Source of the DNA: Pararhizobium gei | GTDB taxonomy: Bacteria; Pseudomonadota; Alphaproteobacteria; Rhizobiales; Rhizobiaceae | Assembly: GCF_029223885.1 (NCBI RefSeq) | Contig: NZ_CP119409.1 | Coordinates: 1,018,001-1,082,000, forward strand | Length of the DNA stretch: 64,000 bases | Direction of reading: 5' to 3' | Shown: piece after piece, positions 18,638 through 27,166 of the stretch | How the letters are laid out: the number at the start of each line of letters is the position of its first letter | Numbering within the stretch: the stretch's first letter is position 1 | The notes under the pieces: generated by a model | Told to the model about the DNA's origin: nothing | The model's input: only the letters and a program-made list of their open reading frames with translations | Databases searched by the model: none | Position numbers and translations under genes: made by a program

Positions 18638-19180
18638 GTGACCGACTACGATGCCGACGAAATCGTTGCTCAGCCCAAACGGACCGCACGGACACCGGCG
18701 ATCGATCGCGCGCTGGGGGCGGCAGGGATCGGGCTCGCCGTGCTTGCGACCTTCTTCCCCTGGTATGCCTTCATGAACCAGGACAAGTTCTCGCTCCCTT
18801 CTCTGTGGGAGGACAGCGTGCGCGACGCGCCGGCCAAGCCGGGTGAGGGTGGTCAAGCTTCTCCGGTCGCCATGACGGAGCGGGATGCCGCAACGCAGGC
18901 CGCATTAGATCAACTGACGACCGCGACCGTACCGCAGGGCGAAAGCCGGAAGGTTGAGGGCGATCCCCGGGACAGTCTCGATCAACCGTTTCCATCCGCC
19001 ACAGGCTTCAAGCTCGTTCATGTCGCCAATGGCCGCGCCCTGATCGAAGACAGCAGTGGCATGTATATCGTCAGGATCGGCGGGATCCTTCCGGACAACA
19101 GCCGGCTCTCCACCTTGGAACAGCGCGACGGGCGCTGGGTGATGATCACCTCCAAGGGAGAAATCCGCCAGTCCGAGTGA
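18638..19180 (+). CDS. Membrane-anchored protein of unknown function between fliI and flgB
   Basis: The GTG at 18638 is preceded by AGAAGGGG at a good distance and gives 180 residues; a TTG at 18632 is the alternative. There is one membrane segment (AIDRALGAAGIGLAVLATFFPWYAFM, about residues 23-48), a Pro/Gly/Gln-rich middle, and a compact C-terminal domain of about 60 residues (LVHVANGRALIEDSSGMYIVRIGGILPDNSRL). The last part resembles the small beta domain of PilP-type proteins that act near outer-membrane rings. The orientation is probably N-in with a periplasmic domain. Function is not known. Confidence 0.72.
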   Translation: MTDYDADEIVAQPKRTARTPAIDRALGAAGIGLAVLATFFPWYAFMNQDKFSLPSLWEDSVRDAPAKPGEGGQASPVAMTERDAATQAALDQLTTATVPQGESRKVEGDPRDSLDQPFPSATGFKLVHVANGRALIEDSSGMYIVRIGGILPDNSRLSTLEQRDGRWVMITSKGEIRQSE

Positions 19181-19365
19181 TTGAGCGGTCGCAAGCGTTC
19201 GGCAGGCTTGTTGATCGCGTGTGCTGAATGGCGTCCATCCGCTCCAAATGCGCTGGCCCCAGTCTCCGCCATTCCCGTTTCTTCTTTTATCCGATGGACA
19301 GGCGGCAGAACGCCTGATCCTGCCGTTTTCTGCGGCCTTTGCTGCAACTGCGGACAATTCAGTCC

Positions 19366-19385
19366 CACGCAAGATTGCCGGCCTA
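19366..19385 (+). promoter_or_regulatory. Candidate flagellar promoter box of the flgB operon
   Basis: CACGCAAG at 19366-19373, nine bases, then CTA at 19383-19385. It stands 28 bases before the flgB start, which implies a short leader. It sits in the 233-base gap between the unknown membrane protein and flgB, in which I see no gene. Confidence 0.6.
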
Positions 19386-19413
19386 GTGTCTCCATCAACA
19401 AGCATGGAGTCGC

Positions 19414-19797
19414 ATGATGCAACCTATACAGCTTTTCGATCTCGCGTCGCGGCAGGCGCAATGGCTGGCAGTGCGCCAGAACGTCGTCGCGGGCAACATA
19501 GCCAATGCCAATACGCCGCATTATGCCGGCAAGGACGTCAAGCCTTTCGACAGCGTCCTCAAGGAAACCGGCTTCCAGATGGCCGCGACCAAGGCCGGGC
19601 ATTTCACCGACGGAATGGCAGCGGCCCAGGTGACCGAAACCAGCCTTCTCAACAATGGCGAAGTCAAGCAGTCCGGAAACAGCGTCGAGCTGGAAAAAGA
19701 ACTGATGAAAACCGGTGCGATCAAGCGCGATTATGAGCTGAACACCGGCCTCGTCAAAGCCTTTCACCGGATGATGCTCATGACGGTGAGGAAATAA
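19414..19797 (+). CDS. flgB: Flagellar rod protein FlgB
   Basis: A 127-residue proximal rod protein with the axial N terminus ([39 protein letters not shown]) and a C-terminal helix ([21 protein letters not shown]). ATGs at 19414 and 19417 are both possible, and GGAG at 19406 suits the second better. It is the first gene of a tight run flgB-flgC-fliE-flgG-flgA-flgI-motE-flgH-fliL-fliP. The length is normal. Confidence 0.94.
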   Translation: MMQPIQLFDLASRQAQWLAVRQNVVAGNIANANTPHYAGKDVKPFDSVLKETGFQMAATKAGHFTDGMAAAQVTETSLLNNGEVKQSGNSVELEKELMKTGAIKRDYELNTGLVKAFHRMMLMTVRK

Positions 19798-19802
19798 TCC
19801 GC

Positions 19803-20222
19803 ATGGATCCTCTCCTGTCAGCTCTCAAGGTTTCCGCCTCCGGTCTCGAAGCGGAATCGACCCGCCTCCGCATCGTCTCGGAAAACATCGCCAACGCCCG
19901 CTCCACCGGCGATGCGCCGGGCACCGATCCCTATCGCCGCAAGACGGTAAGCTTCGCAGCCGAGATCGATCGCGTCAGCGGCGCCTCGACAGTCGAAGTC
20001 CAGCGTCTCGGAACGGACGATTCCGAATTCACCATCGAATTCGACCCCGGCAATCCGGCGGCCGATGACAAGGGCATGGTCAAGATACCGAACGTCAACG
20101 TGCTCATGGAAATGGCCGACATGCGGGAAGCCAACCGTTCCTATGAAGCCAATCTCCAGACAACGAAACAGGCACGTGATCTGATTTCGGCAACAATCGA
20201 CCTCCTGAGGGCTTCGCAATAA
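19803..20222 (+). CDS. flgC: Flagellar rod protein FlgC
   Basis: A 139-residue rod subunit. The N terminus carries the axial motif ([29 protein letters not shown]) and the C terminus the matching [23 protein letters not shown] helix. It lies five bases after flgB. Its TAA stop shares a base with the fliE ATG. Confidence 0.95.
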   Translation: MDPLLSALKVSASGLEAESTRLRIVSENIANARSTGDAPGTDPYRRKTVSFAAEIDRVSGASTVEVQRLGTDDSEFTIEFDPGNPAADDKGMVKIPNVNVLMEMADMREANRSYEANLQTTKQARDLISATIDLLRASQ

Positions 20223-20557
20223 TGATCAATGCCATCGAAACCATCAGCTCGGCGATTTCCACCGTCAAGGATGTCTCATCGACCTCGAACACGTCTTCGG
20301 CGCAGGCCATTCTGGGTGGAGCAGCCGGAGCGGCGCCGACCCAGAGCTTCGCCGACGTCATGAGCAGCATGGCCTCCGAAATGAACAACAGCCTGAGGGC
20401 ATCGGAAGCGGCATCGATACAGGGCATTCGCGGTCAGGCCAATACCCGCGAAGTCGTGGATGCCGTGATGCAAGCCGAACAGTCGCTGCAGACCGCAATC
20501 GCCATTCGCGACAAGGTCGTCAGCGCCTATCTCGAAATCGCACGTATGCCCATCTAA
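20222..20557 (+). CDS. fliE: MS-ring/rod adaptor protein FliE
   Basis: A 111-residue helical protein with the FliE C-terminal signature ([38 protein letters not shown]). The N-terminal 50 residues are Ser/Thr/Ala-rich. FliE is the first exported component and joins the MS ring to the rod. The start overlaps the flgC stop as TAATG. Confidence 0.94.
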   Translation: MINAIETISSAISTVKDVSSTSNTSSAQAILGGAAGAAPTQSFADVMSSMASEMNNSLRASEAASIQGIRGQANTREVVDAVMQAEQSLQTAIAIRDKVVSAYLEIARMPI

Positions 20558-20569
20558 GGAACAATCAGA

Positions 20570-21358
20570 ATGAAGGCTCTTTCGATTGCCGCCACCGGGA
20601 TGAATGCCCAGCAGCTGAACCTGGAAGTGATCGCCAACAATATCGCGAACATCAACACCACCGGCTACAAGCGGGCGCGCGCGGAATTTTCCGACCTTCT
20701 CTATCAGACGGAGCGGGCCGCGGGCGTTCCCAATCGTGCCAATCAGGCGGTCGTGCCAGAAGGCGCCAGCATCGGTCTCGGCGTCCAGACGTCGGCCGTG
20801 CGCAATCTGCATCTGCAGGGCAGCCTGGTCTCGACCGGCAACGATCTCGACATGGCCCTGGTCGGCCGCGGCTGGTTCCAGATCGAGACGCCGGATGGCG
20901 AGACCGCCTATACAAGGGCCGGCGCCTTCAACACCAATGCCGACGGCCAGCTAGTGACGATCGACGGTTACACCGTCGCTCCGGCGATCACCGTTCCACC
21001 GAACGCCAGCGAGATCACCGTCAGTTCCTCGGGCCAGGTGACGGTCCGCATCGGCAACGATACGATACCGCAGGAAATCGGTCAGCTAACGCTCGCCAAT
21101 TTCGTCAATGAAGCGGGCCTGGAGCCGCAGGGCGATAATCTCTTCAAGCAGACGCCGGCTTCAGGCGAGCCGGTGATCGGTACGCCGGCCGATCCTGGCT
21201 ATGCCCAGATCAAGCAGAAATATCTCGAAGCGTCGAACGTTGATCCGGTCAAGGAAATCACCGACCTGATCTCCGCCCAGCGTGCCTATGAAATGAATTC
21301 GAAGATCATCCAGGCCGCCGACGAGATGGCCGCGACGGTCAGCAAGAACATGAGATAA
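20570..21358 (+). CDS. flgG: Flagellar distal rod protein FlgG
   Basis: A 262-residue distal rod protein of standard length. The N terminus is [40 protein letters not shown] and the C terminus [30 protein letters not shown], both diagnostic. AAGGA lies about ten bases before the ATG. It completes the set of rod genes (flgB, flgC, flgF, flgG, fliE) in the window. Confidence 0.97.
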   Translation: MKALSIAATGMNAQQLNLEVIANNIANINTTGYKRARAEFSDLLYQTERAAGVPNRANQAVVPEGASIGLGVQTSAVRNLHLQGSLVSTGNDLDMALVGRGWFQIETPDGETAYTRAGAFNTNADGQLVTIDGYTVAPAITVPPNASEITVSSSGQVTVRIGNDTIPQEIGQLTLANFVNEAGLEPQGDNLFKQTPASGEPVIGTPADPGYAQIKQKYLEASNVDPVKEITDLISAQRAYEMNSKIIQAADEMAATVSKNMR

Positions 21359-21375
21359 CAGAGGGAATGGCAAAC

Positions 21376-21897
21376 ATGAGGTTTCGCCGAGCAGCTCATG
21401 CATCGACCATGAATGTCGCGTCAGGCGACCGGAAACGCCGCTCGCTGGCGCTTCTGGTAGCCTTGTCGCTTTGCGCCAGCATCTTGCCGGCCGGACAGGC
21501 GTTTGCCGAAAACCCCATGGCAGTCATTCCGACGCAGACCATCTATCCCGGCGAAATCGTCGATATCAAGCGACTTGAAGAGGTCGAGGTGACGAACCCG
21601 GCGCTAACCGGTGACTACGCGACATCGACGAAGCAGGTCGTCGGCAAGGTGACCAGCCGGACCCTGCTTGCAGGTCGCGTCATTCTGGTTTCGGCCCTGC
21701 GCGAACCTTACACGGTGGAACGCGGCAAGGCCGTGCGGATCGTTTTCACGAACGGACCCCTGACGATTACGGCCGGCGGCGCACCTTTGGAGAACGCGGC
21801 GGTTGGCGACCTCATCCGGGTTCGCAACACCGATTCCGGCATTATCGTCTCCGGCACGGTTATGGACGACGGCACAATTCACGTGGTGGCAAAATGA
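21376..21897 (+). CDS. flgA: P-ring assembly chaperone FlgA
   Basis: A periplasmic chaperone for FlgI. An N-terminal signal sequence with a basic region and hydrophobic core (RKRRSLALLVALSLCASILPAGQAFA) precedes an SAF-type domain with KQVVGKVTSRTLLAGRVILVSALREP and the C-terminal RVRNTDSGIIVSGTVMDDGTIHVV. GAGGG at 21361-21365 is well placed for ATG 21376 and too close for ATG 21367, so the later start is preferred (173 residues). The stop overlaps flgI by four bases. Confidence 0.92.
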   Translation: MRFRRAAHASTMNVASGDRKRRSLALLVALSLCASILPAGQAFAENPMAVIPTQTIYPGEIVDIKRLEEVEVTNPALTGDYATSTKQVVGKVTSRTLLAGRVILVSALREPYTVERGKAVRIVFTNGPLTITAGGAPLENAAVGDLIRVRNTDSGIIVSGTVMDDGTIHVVAK

Positions 21898-23009
21898 TCT
21901 CCCGTTTCTGCAAATTCTGCCTGTCCTTTGTGGCGGCTCTGGTCATGGCGATCACGCCGCTGGCGGCCGCCTCGCGCATCAAGGATGTTGCGTCGCTCCA
22001 GTCCGGACGCGAAAACCAGCTGATCGGATATGGCCTGGTCGTCGGCCTGCAGGGATCGGGCGACAGCCTGCGTTCCTCGCCGTTCACCGCGCAATCGCTG
22101 CGCGCTATGCTGCAGAACCTCGGCATCTCCACGCAGGACGACGAATCGCGCTCCAAGAACATCGCAGCGGTTCTGGTCACGGCCAATCTGCCGCCTTTCG
22201 CCAGCGCCGGCAGCCGTATCGACGTGACGATCGGCTCGCTCGGCGATGCGACCTCGCTTCGCGGCGGCACGCTGGTCATGACCTCGCTCTCCGGCGCCGA
22301 CGGGCAGATCTATGCGGTTGCTCAAGGCTCGGTCGTCGTGACCGGCTTCAACGCGCAGGGCGATGCCGCTTCCCTGTCCCAGGGGATCACCACATCCGGC
22401 CGCGTTCCGAACGGCGCCATCATCGAACGCGAATTGCCGGCAAAGTTCAGGGACGCGTTCAACCTTGTTCTCCAGCTGAGAAACCCTGACTTTTCAACCG
22501 CGGTCGGCATGGCAGCCGCCATCAACCGTTATGGCAAGGCCGAGTTCGGTGGCAACATCGCCCAGGCTCAGGATTCCCAGACCGTCATCATCGACAAGCC
22601 GAAGATGGCGGACCTGTCGCGCCTCATGGCCGATATCGAAAACCTCGTCATCGAAACTGATGTGCCTGCCCGCGTGGTCATCAACGAGCGCACGGGCACG
22701 ATCGTAATCGGCCAGGACGTCCGGATCAATCAGGTCGCGGTGAGCTATGGCACGCTGACGGTTCAGGTCAGCGAAACACCGACCGTCGTCCAGCCGGAAC
22801 CTTTCTCGCGCGGCGAAACCGCGATCGAGCCGAATACCACCATCGATGCCGCACAGGACGGCGGCGCCGTGGCGATCCTCAACGGTTCCAACCTGCGCTC
22901 GCTGGTCGCCGGACTGAACAGCATCGGCGTCAAGCCGGACGGAATTATTTCCATTCTTCAGGGCATCAAGACAGCCGGCGCCCTTCAGGCGGAGCTCGTA
23001 TTGCAATGA
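21894..23009 (+). CDS. flgI: Flagellar P-ring protein FlgI
   Basis: A 371-residue secreted protein that forms the ring around the rod in the peptidoglycan layer. It has a signal peptide (about residues 1-24, ending LAAA), then SRIKDVASLQSGRENQLIGYGLVVGLQGSGDSLR, the strongly conserved FlgI opening. RVVINERTGTIVIGQDVRI and the C-terminal LRSLVAGLNSIGVKPDGIISILQGIKTAGALQAELV are also typical. It overlaps both flgA and motE by four bases. Confidence 0.97.
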   Translation: MISRFCKFCLSFVAALVMAITPLAAASRIKDVASLQSGRENQLIGYGLVVGLQGSGDSLRSSPFTAQSLRAMLQNLGISTQDDESRSKNIAAVLVTANLPPFASAGSRIDVTIGSLGDATSLRGGTLVMTSLSGADGQIYAVAQGSVVVTGFNAQGDAASLSQGITTSGRVPNGAIIERELPAKFRDAFNLVLQLRNPDFSTAVGMAAAINRYGKAEFGGNIAQAQDSQTVIIDKPKMADLSRLMADIENLVIETDVPARVVINERTGTIVIGQDVRINQVAVSYGTLTVQVSETPTVVQPEPFSRGETAIEPNTTIDAAQDGGAVAILNGSNLRSLVAGLNSIGVKPDGIISILQGIKTAGALQAELVLQ

Positions 23010-23551
23010 ACGCATCCCATTCTACAGTTCGTCGGCCGAAGCTTTGCCGCCGCCTGATCCTTCTGGCGGCCGGCTGCGCGATGCTCGCCATGCCGAGCGC
23101 CTTCGCTCAGGAGGTCGCAGCACCCGCGACAGCCGCCGCCGCCAATGGCGACGAGATCCAGCAGTTCTGCACCAATATCGCCGACGCCGCGCGCGACCAG
23201 CGCTACCTCCTGCAGAAAAAGGATCTGGAGAGCCTCCAGGCCGAGGTCGATGCCCGCATCGTCAAGCTGGAGGTGCGCCGCGCCGAATATGAGGACTGGC
23301 TGAAGCGACGCAACGATTTCCTGAAACAGGCCGAACTCGGTCTCGTCGATATCTACAAAACGATGAAGGCCGATGCCGCCGCTGGCCAGCTCGAGCTGGT
23401 CAATCCTCTGATCGCCGCCGCCATCGTGATGAAACTTCCGGCACGTCAATCGAGCCTCATCCTATCCGAGATGAGCAGCGAAAAGGCCGCCGTCCTCACC
23501 AACATCATTTCCAGCGCCAGCGATTCAACAACCTCGAAGGAACCGTCATGA
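23006..23551 (+). CDS. motE: MotC chaperone MotE
   Basis: A 181-residue secreted protein with a signal peptide ending at about AFAQE. It continues with FCTNIADAARDQRYLLQKKDLESLQAEVDARIVKLEVRRAEYEDWLKRRNDF, a long coiled-coil helix, and a MgtE_N-like C-terminal domain (LINPLIAAAIVMKLPARQSSLILSEM-type). In S. meliloti MotE is the periplasmic chaperone that stabilises MotC. The single Cys near residue 55 of the exported form is compatible with the disulfide-linked dimer described there. Position between flgI and flgH matches. Confidence 0.9.
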   Translation: MNASHSTVRRPKLCRRLILLAAGCAMLAMPSAFAQEVAAPATAAAANGDEIQQFCTNIADAARDQRYLLQKKDLESLQAEVDARIVKLEVRRAEYEDWLKRRNDFLKQAELGLVDIYKTMKADAAAGQLELVNPLIAAAIVMKLPARQSSLILSEMSSEKAAVLTNIISSASDSTTSKEPS

Positions 23552-24258
23552 AATATGCAATTCCGGTCCTTCTCTCGGTAAGCCTTCTGGCCGGCTGCCA
23601 GAATAATCCCCTCAGCGAGGTCGGCAGGGCGCCGTCCATGAGCCCGATCGGCAGCGGCCTGCAATATGCACAGACGCCGCAGATGGCGATGTATCCGAAG
23701 GAGCCGCGCCAGGTTGCCAACGGGTTTTCGCTCTGGAGCGACAATCAGGCGGCGCTCTTCAAGGACGCGCGTGCGCTGAAGGTCGGCGATATCCTGACGG
23801 TCAATATCCGTATTGACGACAAGGCTTCGTTCGACAACAAGACCGACCGCAGCCGCACCAATGACAGCGGCTTCAACATCGGGGCAAACGGAAACTCGCA
23901 GACCGCCGATTTCGGCTGGAAGGGCGGGCTGGATTACGGCTCGAACACCAAGTCCAAGGGAGAAGGCACCACCGAACGCTCCGAAAAGCTCGTGCTTCTG
24001 GTTGCCGCCGTCGTCACCGGCGTGCTCGAGAACGGCAATTTGCTGATCAGCGGCTCGCAGGAAGTCCGCGTCAACCATGAAATCCGCATTCTGAATGTCG
24101 CCGGCATCGTCCGTCCCTACGACGTCGATGCTCGCAACACCATTTCCTATGACAAGATCGCCGAAGCGCGCATCTCCTACGGGGGCCGTGGCCGCCTGAG
24201 CGAGGTGCAGCAGCCGCCGTGGGGCCAGCAGGTTGTCGATATCGTTTCGCCGCTTTAG
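23548..24258 (+). CDS. flgH: Flagellar L-ring lipoprotein FlgH
   Basis: A 236-residue outer-membrane ring protein with a lipoprotein signal: MKYAIPVLLSVSLLAGC, the lipidated Cys being residue 17. Typical FlgH sequence follows (SLWSDNQAALFKDARALKVGDILTVNIRIDDKASFDN; LENGNLLISGSQEVRVNHEIRILNVAGIVRPYDV). The start overlaps motE by four bases. The last residues (GRGRLSEVQQPPWGQQVVDIVSPL) are also conserved. Confidence 0.96.
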   Translation: MKYAIPVLLSVSLLAGCQNNPLSEVGRAPSMSPIGSGLQYAQTPQMAMYPKEPRQVANGFSLWSDNQAALFKDARALKVGDILTVNIRIDDKASFDNKTDRSRTNDSGFNIGANGNSQTADFGWKGGLDYGSNTKSKGEGTTERSEKLVLLVAAVVTGVLENGNLLISGSQEVRVNHEIRILNVAGIVRPYDVDARNTISYDKIAEARISYGGRGRLSEVQQPPWGQQVVDIVSPL

Positions 24259-24303
24259 GGAACTGCGGCCGGTGCGCCGGCACAACTTCAGTTGGATTTG
24301 ATC

Positions 24304-24852
24304 ATGGAAGCTCTCGATTCGGCTCCGTCCGCGCCGAAAAAATCGTCTAAGATCGCGATGATCGCCGCGGTTGTCGTCTTGACGCTTCTGGCAGGCGGCG
24401 GCGGATGGGTCGTCGGCGGCCTGGTCGCGCCGCAGCCGCTCACCGCCGAAGAGGCGAAGATGGTGGAGGAGGCAAAGGCCGCTGTCGCCAGCAAGCAAGC
24501 GAAGCAGGGTGAAGCGGAGGGTGAAGGAGCCAAGAAGGACGAGGGTCTGCCCAGGATCGCGACGGAAGCCAATGGCGTCGTCCAGCTCGAGGCGATTACC
24601 ACCAATCTCGCCTATCCCAGCGAAAACTGGATCAGGCTCGAAGTGGCGCTGCTGTTCAAGGGCGCGCCTGACGTGACGATGGCCGAGCAAATCCACCAGG
24701 ATATCGCCGCCTATCTGAAAACCGTGTCGCTGCAGCAGATCCAAGGGCCACGCGGCTTCCAGTATCTGAAGGATGATATCGCCGAGCGGGTTGACCTTCG
24801 TTCGGAAGGGCGCGTAACCAATGTGATCTTCAGGACTTTTGTCATTCAGTGA
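24304..24852 (+). CDS. fliL: Stator-associated basal body protein FliL
   Basis: A 182-residue protein with one N-terminal membrane segment (IAMIAAVVVLTLLAGGGGWVVGGLV, about residues 17-41), a charged Lys/Glu linker and a periplasmic FliL domain ending in YLKDDIAERVDLRSEGRVTNVIFRTFVIQ. ATG 24304 was chosen over an in-frame TTG at 24292. FliL supports stator function and motor torque. It lies between flgH and fliP. A second FliL-like protein occurs at 47449-48018. Confidence 0.93.
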   Translation: MEALDSAPSAPKKSSKIAMIAAVVVLTLLAGGGGWVVGGLVAPQPLTAEEAKMVEEAKAAVASKQAKQGEAEGEGAKKDEGLPRIATEANGVVQLEAITTNLAYPSENWIRLEVALLFKGAPDVTMAEQIHQDIAAYLKTVSLQQIQGPRGFQYLKDDIAERVDLRSEGRVTNVIFRTFVIQ

Positions 24853-24859
24853 TTCGCCC

Positions 24860-25612
24860 ATGATCCGGACTATCGTATTCATAGCCGCCATGCTGGCGAT
24901 GTCGGGTATTGCCGGCGCGCAGGGCTTGCCTGCTGACATTCTGAATTCGCCTGCTCTCAGCGCGCCTGTTGAAGGTTCCGTCGCCTCCTGGATTATCCGC
25001 ACCTTCGGCCTGCTGACCGTCCTGTCGGTCGCGCCCGGCATCCTGATCATGGTGACCAGCTTCCCGCGCTTCGTCATCGCCTTTGCGATCCTGCGTTCCG
25101 GCATGGGTCTGGCGACGACGCCATCCAACATGATCATGGTCAGCCTTGCGCTGTTCATGACATTTTACGTCATGGCCCCGACCTTCGATCGCGCTTGGCA
25201 GGACGGCATCAACCCGTTGCTGCAAAACCAGATCAATGAAACCGAGGCCATGACGCGGATTTCCGAACCCTTCCGGGAGTTCATGCTGGCCAATACGCGT
25301 GATAAGGATTTGCAGCTCTTTATCGATATTGCCCGCGAAAAGGGACAGACCGTCGTCACCGGCGATCGGGTCGATCTGCGCGCGGTGGTTCCCGCCTTCA
25401 TGATCTCGGAAATCCGGCGTGGTTTCGAGATCGGCTTCCTGATCATGCTGCCCTTCCTCGTCATCGATCTCGTCGTTGCCACGATCACCATGGCCATGGG
25501 TATGATGATGCTGCCGCCGACCTCGATCTCCCTGCCGTTCAAAATCCTGTTCTTCGTGCTGATCGACGGGTGGAACCTTCTTGTCGGCAGCCTGGTGCGG
25601 TCTTTCACATGA
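24860..25612 (+). CDS. fliP: Flagellar export gate protein FliP
   Basis: ATG 24860 gives 250 residues with a cleavable signal peptide (MIRTIVFIAAMLAMSGIAGAQG), as in other FliP proteins. Four membrane segments and the family motif TSFPRFVIAFAILRSGMGLATTPSNMIMVSLALFMTFYVM are present. The C-terminal half has FEIGFLIMLPFLVIDLVVATITMAMGMMMLPPTSISLPFKILFFVLIDGW. With FliQ, FliR and FlhB it builds the export channel. No fliO was found nearby. Confidence 0.96.
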   Translation: MIRTIVFIAAMLAMSGIAGAQGLPADILNSPALSAPVEGSVASWIIRTFGLLTVLSVAPGILIMVTSFPRFVIAFAILRSGMGLATTPSNMIMVSLALFMTFYVMAPTFDRAWQDGINPLLQNQINETEAMTRISEPFREFMLANTRDKDLQLFIDIAREKGQTVVTGDRVDLRAVVPAFMISEIRRGFEIGFLIMLPFLVIDLVVATITMAMGMMMLPPTSISLPFKILFFVLIDGWNLLVGSLVRSFT

Positions 25613-25882
25613 TCGTCGGCGTGGTTAACGAACGGTCAATCCTGCGCATCCATATTTGCCTGATCTAAAATATTAAAGCATTGATTTTGTTTGTTATTGC
25701 GCGCGTGAGCACAGTTCTTTGCGGCTTTCCATTATATTAGATACTTATTATGTAAGCATCACATTTAAACAAATCGCAATGTTTCTCTGCGACATTACCC
25801 TCACATGACGGATTTGGACCGCCTCACAAAAAGCGGACGAGTGGCATGATGCCGAGCCGTCATCACCGGTAAGTTTTTTAGT
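25613..25882. other. Upstream region of the first flagellin gene
   Basis: About 270 bases without a gene. The segment 25660-25800 is AT-rich (for example TCTAAAATATTAAAGCATTG and TTATATTAGATACTTATTAT) in contrast to its neighbours and probably holds the flaA promoter. The CRCRCAAG-N9-CTA box seen upstream of the structural operons is absent here. Confidence 0.5.
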
Positions 25883-25920
25883 CCGGTATGTCCCACTTTG
25901 TATCTCGTATTTAAGGGACA
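25883..25920 (+). promoter_or_regulatory. Leader element able to mask the flaA ribosome-binding site
   Basis: The block CCGGTATGTCCC (25883-25894) contains TGTCCC, the exact complement of GGGACA (25915-25920), which is the Shine-Dalgarno sequence six bases before the ATG. GG of the block can also pair with CC at 25922-25923. The same block, with matching complementarity, occurs in the other two flagellin leaders. Confidence 0.55.
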
Positions 25921-25926
25921 ACCTAC

Positions 25927-26901
25927 ATGACAAGCATCCTGACGAACTCTTCTGCAATGGCAGCACTCTCGACGCTGCGCTCCATCAGCTCCGACATGGA
26001 AACGACCCAGGGTCGCATTTCCTCGGGTCTGCGCGTTGGTAACGCGTCCGACAACGCTGCCTACTGGTCGATCGCCACGACCATGAAGTCGGACAACAAG
26101 GCACTCTCCACCGTTCAGGACGCTCTCGGTCTCGGCGCTGCCAAGACGGATACGGCCTATACCGGTCTGAACGCAGCCATCGACGTCGTTTCCGAAATCA
26201 AGGCCAAGCTGGTTGCTGCCCGTGAACCGGGCGTCGACAAGCTGAAGATCAACAAGGAAATCACCGAACTGAAGAACCAGCTGGTTTCGACGGCGACTTC
26301 GGCTTCCTTCTCCGGTGAAAACTGGCTCTACAACGATAGCGCAACTGCCATCGGCACCAAGGAAATGGTTGGCTCGTTCACCCGTTCCGCCACAGGTACT
26401 GTTGCTGTCGGCGTTGTTGCCTTCGATGCTTCGACCTCCGTGCTCATCGACACCAAGACATCTGCCAATGGCCAGCTGACCAAGGCTGTCGCGATTGCAC
26501 AGCCGAACGGTGCAACGGCTGCCACGACGGCAAACGCCACCTACCACCTGATCCTGTCTGCAGGCGGCACGGCGCCGACTGGCTCGACCCTCATCGCCCT
26601 GACAGCGACGAGCGCCGACGACGACATCGAAGGCATGATCAGTGCCGTCGACAAGATGTTGACCAGCCTGACGGACTCCGCTGCAACGCTGGGCGCCACC
26701 AACAAGCGCATCTCGATGCAGGACGACTTCATGGCCGACCTGATGGACGTGATCGACAAGGGCGTCGGCCGCCTCGTCGATGCCGACATGAACGAAGAAT
26801 CGACACGCCTCAAGGCCCTGCAGACACAGCAGCAGCTCGGTATCCAGGCGCTCTCGATTGCCAACTCGGACTCGCAGAACATCCTGTCGCTCTTCCGTTA
26901 A
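25927..26901 (+). CDS. flaA: Flagellin (first of three, FlaA position)
   Basis: A 324-residue rhizobial flagellin. The D0/D1 N-terminal part (MTSILTNSSAMAALSTLRSISSDMETTQGRISSG) and the C-terminal part (MNEESTRLKALQTQQQLGIQALSIANSDSQNILSLFR) form the filament core; the central variable region (about residues 140-230) is short, as in rhizobia. It is exported by the flagellar system and is the first of three tandem flagellin genes. In S. meliloti FlaA is the principal subunit of the complex filament. It has its own terminator. Shine-Dalgarno is GGGA. Confidence 0.94.
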   Translation: MTSILTNSSAMAALSTLRSISSDMETTQGRISSGLRVGNASDNAAYWSIATTMKSDNKALSTVQDALGLGAAKTDTAYTGLNAAIDVVSEIKAKLVAAREPGVDKLKINKEITELKNQLVSTATSASFSGENWLYNDSATAIGTKEMVGSFTRSATGTVAVGVVAFDASTSVLIDTKTSANGQLTKAVAIAQPNGATAATTANATYHLILSAGGTAPTGSTLIALTATSADDDIEGMISAVDKMLTSLTDSAATLGATNKRISMQDDFMADLMDVIDKGVGRLVDADMNEESTRLKALQTQQQLGIQALSIANSDSQNILSLFR

Positions 26902-26948
26902 GCCGGAAGCGCTGCCAACCGTTAAGGCTGGCCTGGTACGCCCAAAAG

Positions 26949-26979
26949 AAGCCGCATCCTGCAGAGGATGCGGCTTTTT
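26949..26979 (+). terminator. Intrinsic terminator after first flagellin gene
   Basis: Stem GCCGCATCCT (26951-26960) and AGGATGCGGC (26965-26974), extendable by two A-T pairs, with a four-base loop and five T. It lies about 50 bases after the stop, so the flagellins are separately transcribed. Confidence 0.93.
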
Positions 26980-27119
26980 CATTGCCCTATGAAAAAGTTT
27001 CTCCCTTTAGGTTTTCCTTAACCAAGATAGTGTTTTCTATGCCTATCGAAACAGCGGGTTAACCAAGAAATTTAACGCGTTAGCAGGCATGAAGCTGGCT
27101 GCTGTTTCCCGGTAACGAC

Positions 27120-27159
27120 CGGAATGTCCCTTCCATTTTCATCTGTTCAAAAGGGGCAG
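27120..27159 (+). promoter_or_regulatory. Leader element able to mask the second flagellin ribosome-binding site
   Basis: The block CCGGAATGTCCC (27120-27131) continues with TT. TGTCCCTT can form eight pairs, one of them G-U, with AAGGGGCA (27152-27159), which contains the Shine-Dalgarno sequence seven bases before the ATG at 27167. Confidence 0.55.
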
Positions 27160-27166
27160 TTTTACT

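Noticed and set aside
23446..25158. A 570-codon open frame on the minus strand
   Set aside because: It is opposite motE, flgH, fliL and fliP, all of which have clear signals and motifs.
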